Source: Patescibacteria group bacterium (GTDB lineage Bacteria > Patescibacteriota > Doudnabacteria > UBA920). From it: a stretch of DNA of 13,672 nucleotides. Below the pieces are notes generated by a model. It made no database searches. It was not told the DNA's origin and worked only from the letters and a program-made list of their open reading frames with translations. Both the position numbers and the translations under genes were made by a program. Below, piece after piece: positions 1 through 6,522 of this stretch. The stretch lies in contig JAMDEL010000108.1 in assembly GCA_023487095.1 (NCBI GenBank), forward strand, positions 1-13,672. The letters are read 5' to 3'. Every line of letters begins with the position of its first letter. The stretch's first letter is position 1.

Positions 1-153
1 CAAGTTTTTAACCAATTTTACGAGGTCTCTCCCGTGGTCCAGGAAAAAGACGAGGCAAAAAAGCATCTGCGCTTGGCCATTTGCTCGGCCACGGCCCAGG
101 TAATAAGTAACGGCCTCTACCTGTTGGGCATTAACGCGCCGGAAGAAATGTAG
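1..153 (+). CDS. argS: Arginyl-tRNA synthetase, C-terminal end (partial, 5' end outside window)
   Basis: The frame is open from base 1 and encodes the last 50 residues of a protein ending in a TAG at 151-153. The tail fits the C-terminus of class I ArgRS: a helix with an F-N-Q-F-Y / P-V-V pattern, then the anticodon-binding helix ending L-Y-L-L-G-I-N-A-P-E-E-M, the usual 'LGI..PE.M' finish of the DALR domain. The enzyme charges tRNA-Arg with arginine in the cytoplasm. The catalytic domain lies upstream of the window and cannot be checked. The next gene starts 7 bases after the stop, so the two are probably co-transcribed. Confidence 0.85.
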   Translation, partial: QVFNQFYEVSPVVQEKDEAKKHLRLAICSATAQVISNGLYLLGINAPEEM

Positions 154-160
154 CAAAAGC

Positions 161-727
161 ATGGAATTCTATCCAAAAGTTGAAAAGTATATCACTGAAA
201 TTTTTGCTCAATCCCCGCATTTCAGAGATATAAAGCATTTTGAACGAACCGTTTATTGGCTTAAAAAGTTAAGGCCCGATGCGGATGAGGCTTTGTGCAT
301 AGCGGCATTTGCCCACGATACGGAAAGGGCTTTTAGGGAAAGCGGAATCCACCCAATGGCGGAAAAATCATCACAGGGATTTTTAGATGAAACTTTTATG
401 AAGTATCATCAGGAAAAAGGGGCGGAAATAATTGTTGAGTTTTTAAAAAAACAAGACGCCCCGTCTGAGTTGACTGAACGGACCAGCATGCTTATTTCAA
501 AACATGAGGTTGGCGGCAACGAAGACCAGAATTTATTGAAAGACGCGGACAGTATCAGCTATTTTGAAAATCAGATTGATTTTTTCCTGACCCACAAGGT
601 AACCGAGGTGGGAAAGGACAAAGTTAAGGATAAGTTCCAATGGATGTTTGACCGGATTAGCTCTGAGGACGCAAGAGCTTTGGCAAAGCCAATGTATGAA
701 CAAGCTATTAAAAGATTGGAAGAATAA
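161..727 (+). CDS. Small HD-domain phosphohydrolase of unknown substrate
   Basis: A 188-residue soluble protein with the HD-superfamily metal-binding pattern: H26 (in H-F-E-R-T), the H52-D53 doublet (in A-F-A-H-D), possibly H83, H115 (in S-K-H-E-V), and D128/D130 (in K-D-A-D-S-I). No signal peptide or membrane span is visible. HD proteins of this size usually hydrolyse phosphomonoesters or nucleotides; the substrate cannot be read from sequence. All metal ligands appear to be present, so it is probably active. The gene sits between argS (7 bases away) and ileS (ATG 1 base after its stop), so it is likely expressed with both synthetase genes. ATG 161 gives the full domain; the GGAAGAA at 141-147 is rather far away for a Shine-Dalgarno site. 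No gene symbol is justified. Confidence 0.8.
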   Translation: MEFYPKVEKYITEIFAQSPHFRDIKHFERTVYWLKKLRPDADEALCIAAFAHDTERAFRESGIHPMAEKSSQGFLDETFMKYHQEKGAEIIVEFLKKQDAPSELTERTSMLISKHEVGGNEDQNLLKDADSISYFENQIDFFLTHKVTEVGKDKVKDKFQWMFDRISSEDARALAKPMYEQAIKRLEE

Positions 728-728
728 T

Positions 729-3700
729 ATGACAGAAAAGCAACCACAAAAAACCCAAAATACCGGACCAGATTTCAACCGGCTGGAGCAGGAAGTTTTG
801 AAATTCTGGGAAGACAATAAGATTTTTGAAAAGTCCTTGGAGAGCACCAGGAGCGGGGAGCATTATATTTTTTACGACGGGCCGCCGTTTGCCACGGGCC
901 TGCCGCATTATGGCCATATTTTGGCTTCCGCCATTAAAGACGCAATTCCTCGCTACCAGACCATGAAAGGCAAATACGTACGGAGGCGCTGGGGCTGGGA
1001 CTGCCACGGCTTGCCGATTGAAAACATCGTGGAGCAGGCTTTGAAAATTTCCGGCAAGAAGCAGATTGAAGAAATTGGCGTGGAGAAATTTAACCAGGAA
1101 TGCCGCAGCAACGTGCTCAGGTTCGCCGAAGAATGGGGTAAGACCGTACGCCGCATGGGCCGCTGGGTGGAGTTTGAAAATTCCTACAAAACCATGGACA
1201 CCACCTATATGGAAAGCGTGTGGTGGGCTTTGCAGCAAGTTTGGAACAAGGGTTTGATTTACGAAGACCGCAAAGTGCTTTTGTACTGTTCGCGCTGCGA
1301 AACTCCTATTTCCAATTTTGAAGTGGCCATGGACAACAGCTATCGCGACATTGCCGAAGAGTCGGTTTATGCGAAGTTCAAGCTGGAACCGCGCCAGCGC
1401 ATTGTGGACTTTATTTCCGATGACAAGACTTATGTCTTAGCCTGGACTACTACGCCCTGGACTTTGCCGGGCAACACTTCCTTAAACGTGGGTCCAAACA
1501 TCCGCTATGTCATTGTTCGGCAGAACGACCAACACCTGATTTTGGCCAAAGACCGGCTAATGGTTTTGGACGGCGAATATGAAATCGTCTTAGAGTTTGA
1601 AGCCCGTTCCATTGTGGGTTTAAAGTACGAACCGCTGTATGCGGGCGTGATTCCGGATCCGGAAAACCGCGCGCACCGCATTTACAGCGCGGACTTTGTA
1701 ACCACCACGGACGGCACAGGCGTGGTGCACAACGCAGCTATGTATGGCGAGGAAGACTATTTGCTCGCCAAGGAGAAAAACCTGCCGCGCGTGGATATGC
1801 TGGACCACAAAGGCCAGTATTTGCAGGCAGACCGCATCCCGTCGCATTTACGCGGCTTGTTCTTTAAGGATGCGGACAAGGTTGTCTTAAAAGAACTTTC
1901 GGAAAAAGGCCTGGTCTACAAGACCCAGAACTATCTCCACTCCTACCCGCACTGTTACCGCTGCGGTACGCCGCTTTTTTATAACGCCTTGCCTGCCTGG
2001 TTCATTGATATTCAGAAAATCAAGAAGAACCTGCTCAAGCAAAACGAAAACATTAACTGGTACCCGGAGCACTTAAAAGAGGGGCGTTTTGCCAAGTCCA
2101 TGGAAACCGCGCCGGACTGGAACATTTCCAGGAACCGGTATTGGGCCACGGCTTTGCCTTTTTGGAAATGCCAGCGGCCTGAATGCCGCCACGTAACCTG
2201 CGTAGGCTCTGTGGCCGAGTTGATTGAAAAATCTACCAATTTTGAAGAAGTCTACCCCGAGGCCGCAGATTTAAGATTGAAGATCAAAGATTTAAGGGCT
2301 GCAAATTCCGAACTTACAACTTACAACTTACAACTGGAATCTCTTGATTTGCATAAGCCCTTTATTGACCGGGTGGTCTTAAAGTGCGGCGAGTGCGGCG
2401 GGGAAGCTAACCGCGTGCCCGAAGTGGTGGACTGCTGGGTAGAATCGGCTTCCATGCCTTTTGCAGAACTGCATTATCCGTTTGAAAACAAGCAGCTGTT
2501 TGAAAACCGGTTCCCCGCGGATTTCGTGGCCGAATACATTGGCCAGACTCGCGCCTGGTTTTATGTCATGCATGTCATGAGCGTTCTGCTGTTTGAAAAG
2601 GAACCGTTTAAGAACGTGGTCACCACGGGCAACATTTTGGCCGAAGACGGCAGCAAAATGTCCAAATCCAAACAAAATTACCCCGACCCAATCCACCTGA
2701 TAGAAAAATACGGCGTGGACCCCTTGAGGTTTTACCTTTTGACCAGCCCGGTCATGAACGCGGACGACATAAATTTTAGCGAAAAGCTGGTGGCTGAAAC
2801 TGGGCGCAAAGTCTCTTTGTTGCTTTACAATGTCTGGACTTTTTACCGCATGTACGAAAAAGGCAAGATTCAAGATTCAGGTTTGAAGTTGGAAGAAGTT
2901 AGTCATATCCTGGATAAATGGGTGGTTTCCAGGCTGAGTGAAACCGTGGCAAAAGTCAGCCGTGATATGGATGGTTATAATACCGTGCGCGCGGGCAGGA
3001 CTATTACCGAGTTTGTCGGGGACTTGTCCACCTGGTACGTGAGAAGGAGCCGCGAGCGCATGAAAGAAAACGGGGAAAGCGGCAAAGGCGCGCTTTTGGT
3101 CCTGGGTTTTGTGCTTAAGGAAACCACCAAACTGCTCGCGCCGTTTATGCCCTTTTTGAGCGAACATATTTACCGCGACGTGACCGAAGGGCAGTCCGTG
3201 CACCTGGCCGGCTGGCCTACAGCAGGCAGTGCGGACGAAACCTTGCTTTCCCAAATGGCGCTAGTTAGGGAAATGGTAGAAACTGGACTGTCTTTGCGCA
3301 AGGAACAAAACCTTAAGGTCAGGCAGCCGCTTTCAGAGCTGGAGTATTTTATGAAAGGCGAAAAACATCTTTTGCCGGAGGCGCTGGAAGCTGTTTTGGC
3401 TGAGGAACTTAACCTGAAGACTGTGAGCGGACGGAGCGATTTTGTGCCCAAGGCCGGCTGGGCTTTCAGGGAAACCCCGGTTTTCAAGCTCGCTTTGAAT
3501 TTGGAAATTACTCCGGAGCTCAAAGACGAAGGGTTGGCGCGCGAATTGGAGCGCCAGGTTCAGGATTTGCGAAAGAAAAGCGGGCTTAAGCCCGGTGAAA
3601 TGATAGACTTATACTACAATACCCAGGATGACGCCTTGGAAGGCATTTTGGTAAACCTGTTTGACCGCAAGAAAACTTTTGTCAGCCAAATCCAAAAAAG

Positions 3701-3779
3701 CCTGGAAGTGGAAGCTGAATTTGAGGTTCAGTCGGAAGTTGACGGCAAGGCTGTTTGGTTCGGCCTGGTCAGGGTTTAA
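729..3779 (+). CDS. ileS: Isoleucyl-tRNA synthetase, type 2 (eukaryote/archaea-like)
   Basis: A 1016-residue class I synthetase that charges tRNA-Ile. The HIGH motif reads H-Y-G-H (60-63), W-G-W-D-C-H-G-L-P follows at 88-96, and KMSKS is intact at 643-647. The CP1 editing domain keeps the threonine-rich T-T-T-P-W-T-L-P (240-247) and D343 (in G-E-E-D-Y), expected for hydrolysis of mischarged Val-tRNA. The D-C-W-V-E-S-A-S-M-P block (568-577) and the length are typical of type 2 IleRS. Cysteine pairs C187/C190, C409/C412, C481/C486 and C553/C556 suggest zinc-binding knuckles. The start at 729 is chosen because GGAAGA (718-723) lies 5 bases before it and it follows the HD-gene stop by 1 base; an earlier in-frame ATG at 648 would overlap that gene. 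Residues about 513-536 are a low-complexity insertion encoded by repeats (see repeat entries). Confidence 0.95.
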   Translation: MTEKQPQKTQNTGPDFNRLEQEVLKFWEDNKIFEKSLESTRSGEHYIFYDGPPFATGLPHYGHILASAIKDAIPRYQTMKGKYVRRRWGWDCHGLPIENIVEQALKISGKKQIEEIGVEKFNQECRSNVLRFAEEWGKTVRRMGRWVEFENSYKTMDTTYMESVWWALQQVWNKGLIYEDRKVLLYCSRCETPISNFEVAMDNSYRDIAEESVYAKFKLEPRQRIVDFISDDKTYVLAWTTTPWTLPGNTSLNVGPNIRYVIVRQNDQHLILAKDRLMVLDGEYEIVLEFEARSIVGLKYEPLYAGVIPDPENRAHRIYSADFVTTTDGTGVVHNAAMYGEEDYLLAKEKNLPRVDMLDHKGQYLQADRIPSHLRGLFFKDADKVVLKELSEKGLVYKTQNYLHSYPHCYRCGTPLFYNALPAWFIDIQKIKKNLLKQNENINWYPEHLKEGRFAKSMETAPDWNISRNRYWATALPFWKCQRPECRHVTCVGSVAELIEKSTNFEEVYPEAADLRLKIKDLRAANSELTTYNLQLESLDLHKPFIDRVVLKCGECGGEANRVPEVVDCWVESASMPFAELHYPFENKQLFENRFPADFVAEYIGQTRAWFYVMHVMSVLLFEKEPFKNVVTTGNILAEDGSKMSKSKQNYPDPIHLIEKYGVDPLRFYLLTSPVMNADDINFSEKLVAETGRKVSLLLYNVWTFYRMYEKGKIQDSGLKLEEVSHILDKWVVSRLSETVAKVSRDMDGYNTVRAGRTITEFVGDLSTWYVRRSRERMKENGESGKGALLVLGFVLKETTKLLAPFMPFLSEHIYRDVTEGQSVHLAGWPTAGSADETLLSQMALVREMVETGLSLRKEQNLKVRQPLSELEYFMKGEKHLLPEALEAVLAEELNLKTVSGRSDFVPKAGWAFRETPVFKLALNLEITPELKDEGLARELERQVQDLRKKSGLKPGEMIDLYYNTQDDALEGILVNLFDRKKTFVSQIQKSLEVEAEFEVQSEVDGKAVWFGLVRV
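2267..2296 (+). repeat. AGATTTAAG direct repeat inside ileS
   Basis: AGATTTAAG occurs at 2267-2275 and again at 2288-2296, with similar A/T/G-rich sequence between (AGATTGAAGATCAA). It lies in the variable loop of ileS between the C481/C486 and C553/C556 pairs, directly before the heptamer repeat at 2311. The composition differs from the surrounding GC-balanced coding sequence and resembles short intergenic repeats. The reading frame stays open through it. Confidence 0.6.
2311..2335 (+). repeat. AACTTAC heptamer tandem repeat (about 3.6 copies) inside ileS
   Basis: Three perfect copies of AACTTAC (2311-2317, 2318-2324, 2325-2331) are followed by a partial copy AACT (2332-2335). Three heptamers make 21 bases, so the array keeps the ileS frame and encodes roughly L-T-T-Y-N-L-Q-L. 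With the preceding AGATTTAAG repeats it forms a segment of about 70 bases that looks inserted into a surface loop of the enzyme. Confidence 0.85.
2864..2877 (+). repeat. CAAGATT heptamer tandem repeat (2 copies) inside ileS
   Basis: CAAGATT occurs twice in direct succession, followed by CAG. It encodes part of K-I-Q-D-S-G in the linker between the catalytic core and the anticodon-binding domain of IleRS, another variable position. It has the same unit length (7) as the array at 2311 but a different sequence. Two copies alone could be chance. Confidence 0.5.
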
Positions 3780-3790
3780 ATAAAAAGCTT

Positions 3791-4534
3791 ATGGCCAGGG
3801 AAGCAATTTATCATGCTGTTATTCTGAAAAAACAGCCTTTTGGCGATGCGGATGAGATTATAACCTTTTTTACTTTGGAGGCCGGCAAGGTCAGGGGCTT
3901 GGCCAAGTCGGTCAAATTACAAAAGAGCAAACTGCAAAATGTTTTGCAGGGGCTGTTTTACGTGCGCGTGGTTTTGGCCCAGGGTTCTGGAAGGGGAGGG
4001 GCAGCTTTGAGGAAAATTATCCGCTGCGAAGCTTTGGAAACCTTTATGCCGCTCAGGGAAAACCTGGAAGCTACCAAGGCCGGGCTGTTTGCCGCAGAAA
4101 CGGTGTACAAAGCTACGCCTGATGAACAAAAAAATCCGCAAATGTTCCGCGACTTGTTGGAATATTTAAGGGTACTTAGTAAATTTTCGGGCCAGCGGGA
4201 TTCGGACGGCTTAATTTTTACCCTGCATGCCAAGTTTCAGATTTTACTTTTGGAGAATCTGGGTTTTGGGGTGCGCAGGCCGCGCAGTGGTCCTGTGTCC
4301 GGGGGCGTGTATTTTAGCCGGGCAGGGGGCGGGTTTGCGGAAGAAAGGGAAACGGACAGTATAGTTGTGGAGCCAAAGCTGTACGATTTTTTTTGTGTCT
4401 TGCATCTCGCCGGTTTTGATAAGGTTAAACCCGCTGAGGTGCCGTTGAGTTTAAAATTAAGCCGCATTTTGGGAGATTTGTTGGAGTATCATTTGGAAAG
4501 GAAGCTGCACTCCAGAAAGCTCATTACCGGTTGA
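3791..4534 (+). CDS. recO: DNA repair protein RecO (zinc-finger cysteines absent)
   Basis: A 247-residue protein matching RecO, the RecF-pathway factor that helps load RecA and anneals SSB-coated DNA. The N-terminal OB-fold shows the family pattern: A-I-V-L/I-K residues near 9-12, F-G-D-A-D-E-I (17-23), then F-F-T-L-E-A-G-K-V-R-G-L-A-K (26-39). The C-terminal helical domain follows, with F-S-R-A-G-G-G-F (175-182) in place of the usual 'FS...GG..C..C' zinc-ribbon end. None of the four zinc cysteines found in many RecO proteins is present; some known RecO proteins, such as that of E. coli, also lack them. The ATG at 3791 is preferred over an in-frame TTG at 3755 that overlaps ileS. No clear Shine-Dalgarno is visible; the gap to ileS is 11 bases, suggesting co-transcription. 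Ends in TGA. Confidence 0.88.
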   Translation: MAREAIYHAVILKKQPFGDADEIITFFTLEAGKVRGLAKSVKLQKSKLQNVLQGLFYVRVVLAQGSGRGGAALRKIIRCEALETFMPLRENLEATKAGLFAAETVYKATPDEQKNPQMFRDLLEYLRVLSKFSGQRDSDGLIFTLHAKFQILLLENLGFGVRRPRSGPVSGGVYFSRAGGGFAEERETDSIVVEPKLYDFFCVLHLAGFDKVKPAEVPLSLKLSRILGDLLEYHLERKLHSRKLITG

Positions 4535-4537
4535 TTG

Positions 4538-4546
4538 TGGTATAAT
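4538..4546 (+). promoter_or_regulatory. Extended -10 promoter (TGGTATAAT) for the gene at 4590
   Basis: TGGTATAAT gives a perfect TATAAT (4541-4546) with the TGn extension, only 4 bases after the recO stop. No good -35 is seen at 17-bp spacing. A start near 4553 would leave a leader of about 37 bases before ATG 4590. The same TGnTATAAT motif occurs at 7999 and 11089. Confidence 0.7.
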
Positions 4547-4589
4547 TATAGCGTCTTAATAAAGAGAAAATTTTAAGTGATACAAAAAT

Positions 4590-6446
4590 ATGGAACCAGG
4601 AAATAACCAAGGTACGAACGCTGAACCGGCTTCCAACGAGTCTTTTGTAAAAAAGCCCGTGGAGACGCCGATTATAGACTCCACCCTCCGCGAGAAAATT
4701 TCAAATAGCGCCCCAGGCGGCGGTCCGCCTGTCGGTTTTTATCAGGCCAATAAGCTCTATATTTGGGCGAGTGTCATCGGCATTGCCATTATCAGCGTGC
4801 TGGCTTATTTTGCATTCCGCCCCCAGCCCAAGCCCGTAGCCAAGGAAGCCGATGTGGAAGTGGTAATTGACGTGCCGGAGACTGTTTCCAGCGGAGGGGA
4901 GGCGGTTTATAAGGTGAATGTCCAGAACAAAGACACCCAGAAGCTGACAAATATGGAGCTGGAGCTGGTGTACCCGTCTGGCGTGCAGTACGTCTCTTCG
5001 GTCCCAAATTCTTCCGGCATTTCCGGCAGTATTTTTAAGGTCCCGGATCTTTTACCAGGCCTGAATGCCGCGGTCATCGTCAAAACCAAAGTCACGGGCA
5101 ATGTTAATGATGTCAAAAAATTGACGGCCAAACTGCATTACAGCCTGGCCAATTTCAATTCTGAATTCACCAAAGAAGCCACTGCTTCCGTAAAACTGGT
5201 GGCCTCCGATTTACTGTTGGAGATTTCCGGCCCTTCTACGGCCAATAATGCCCAGCTTTTGGCTTATACCGTGCACTATCGCAACAGTTCCGACCAGGAA
5301 CTCAAGAATGCCCGGGTGGAGGTTAGTTATCCGGATGGTTTTGAGTTTGCCTCTGCCATACCCGCTCCAGACATCGGCAATAATACCTGGAATATGCCTT
5401 CTTTAGGCGTAAATGGCGAGGGTAATATTTTAATCAACGGCGCTTTCAAGTCCGCCAACCCGGGGGAAACCAAAACCATTTCCGCTGCCATTAAGCTCTT
5501 GGGCGACAACGGCCAATACAGCGATGCCCAAAAGACTGCCAGTTTTAATACCGCACTCGCCAACCTGCCCCTGATTGTAAACCAGGGTCTTTACCGCAGC
5601 GACAGTGGCAGCATAGTCAGTCCTGGCGACTCGTTGGAATTTCAGGTTAAATACCAGAATAATGCAGCGACAGTGGCAACTGCGGTAAACGTGTTGGTCA
5701 CAATCAATTCCAAAGCCGTGGATCTGTCTTCCATAACTGCGGAAGGCGGCACGGTTTCCAATAATACTATCCAGTGGAATGCCTCGGGCGTGCCCCAGCT
5801 GGAGAACCTATCGCCGAGTGAAGGCGGGCAGCTGTCTTTCAGGCTTAAGATTAAGGATCCGGCAGTTAAGGATTCCTCAACCAATCTCACCGTAGTTTCG
5901 GGGATTAAAATTAAGTCCAATGAGTACGACGGTTATTTCCCGGGCAACGAGCTGAGCCTGAAAATAGCCAGCCCTATGAAAATCGGCACCCGGCTGGATT
6001 TTTCTTCAGGCCCGCTGCCTCCCAAGGTTGGCAAGAGTACTGTCTATAAGGTGCGTTTTGAATTGAGCAATTCCTCCAATGATTATCAGGATGGCACCTT
6101 AACCGCATTTATTCCTTTAGGGCCCTCCGGTTTTGTCCAGGGCAGCCCCAGCCAGGCCGAGGCCAACAACGTGGAGTTTGATACTGCCACGGGCAAGCTG
6201 GTCTGGCACGTAAAAGCTTTGCCTGCCTATACGGGAAAGTTCAGCGAACCAAAAGCCTTGGAGTTTTCCATAAAGCTCTCGCCCTCGGCTTCCCAGGCGG
6301 GCAGTTCGCCCACATTGATTAAAGACATCAGATTTGTGGCCAAGGACACCTTTACCGGACAGGATGTGGAAGTTAAAGCGGACAATATAAGCACCGTGGA
6401 TTTGGCCGGACAGGACGGCTATGCCAAAGGCGAGGTCCAAAATTAA
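4590..6446 (+). CDS. Membrane-anchored surface protein with about four Ig-like/DUF11-like domains
   Basis: A 618-residue protein with a polar, Pro/Asn-rich N-terminal segment (1-55), one membrane span (about 57-76, rich in I/A/V, followed by R-P-Q-P-K-P-V-A-K), and a long extracellular part. That part divides into repeated beta-sandwich-like modules starting near residues 89, 207, 326 and 461. The first two share a pattern of 'V-x-Y-x-V-x-x-x-N', then Y-P-S/D-G-V/F-x-F/Y, a polar loop, and an 'N/L-P-G-x' strand, as in DUF11/CARDB-type domains. There is no catalytic motif and no cysteine that I can find. The likely role is structural or adhesive at the cell surface. It has its own promoter (4538-4546) and converges on the LysM-CHAP gene with a shared terminator. 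No Shine-Dalgarno is evident. Domain edges are estimated by eye. Confidence 0.75.
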   Translation: MEPGNNQGTNAEPASNESFVKKPVETPIIDSTLREKISNSAPGGGPPVGFYQANKLYIWASVIGIAIISVLAYFAFRPQPKPVAKEADVEVVIDVPETVSSGGEAVYKVNVQNKDTQKLTNMELELVYPSGVQYVSSVPNSSGISGSIFKVPDLLPGLNAAVIVKTKVTGNVNDVKKLTAKLHYSLANFNSEFTKEATASVKLVASDLLLEISGPSTANNAQLLAYTVHYRNSSDQELKNARVEVSYPDGFEFASAIPAPDIGNNTWNMPSLGVNGEGNILINGAFKSANPGETKTISAAIKLLGDNGQYSDAQKTASFNTALANLPLIVNQGLYRSDSGSIVSPGDSLEFQVKYQNNAATVATAVNVLVTINSKAVDLSSITAEGGTVSNNTIQWNASGVPQLENLSPSEGGQLSFRLKIKDPAVKDSSTNLTVVSGIKIKSNEYDGYFPGNELSLKIASPMKIGTRLDFSSGPLPPKVGKSTVYKVRFELSNSSNDYQDGTLTAFIPLGPSGFVQGSPSQAEANNVEFDTATGKLVWHVKALPAYTGKFSEPKALEFSIKLSPSASQAGSSPTLIKDIRFVAKDTFTGQDVEVKADNISTVDLAGQDGYAKGEVQN

Positions 6447-6467
6447 AAAAGTTTTATAGATAAATTT

Positions 6468-6504
6468 AAAACCCCCGTCCCGATTAAATCGGGACGGGGG
6501 TTTT
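6468..6504. terminator. Bidirectional intrinsic terminator between convergent genes
   Basis: The arms 6468-6485 and 6487-6504 are perfect complements (left AAAACCCCCGTCCCGATT), giving a GC-rich stem flanked by A and T runs, so it can act as a rho-independent terminator on both strands. With a realistic loop about 16 pairs form. A second, AT-rich pair of arms (GATAAATTT at 6459-6467, AAATTTATC at 6514-6522) can extend it outward across a 9-base bulge (6505-6513). It sits between the stops of the genes ending at 6446 (+) and 6523 (-). Confidence 0.92.
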
Positions 6505-6522
6505 GTTGGTATAAAATTTATC

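Noticed and set aside
648..728. Upstream ATG extending ileS by 27 residues
   Set aside because: It overlaps the HD gene by 80 bases, adds no conserved sequence, and the ATG at 729 has a well-spaced GGAAGA.
2379..2873. Long minus-strand open frames inside ileS, and others inside uvrD (8786-9280, 9374-9901)
   Set aside because: They are shadows of strongly conserved genes on the other strand and carry no domain of their own.
3755..3790. TTG start extending recO into ileS
   Set aside because: The added residues do not match the RecO N-terminus, which begins at M-A-R-E-A-I-Y.
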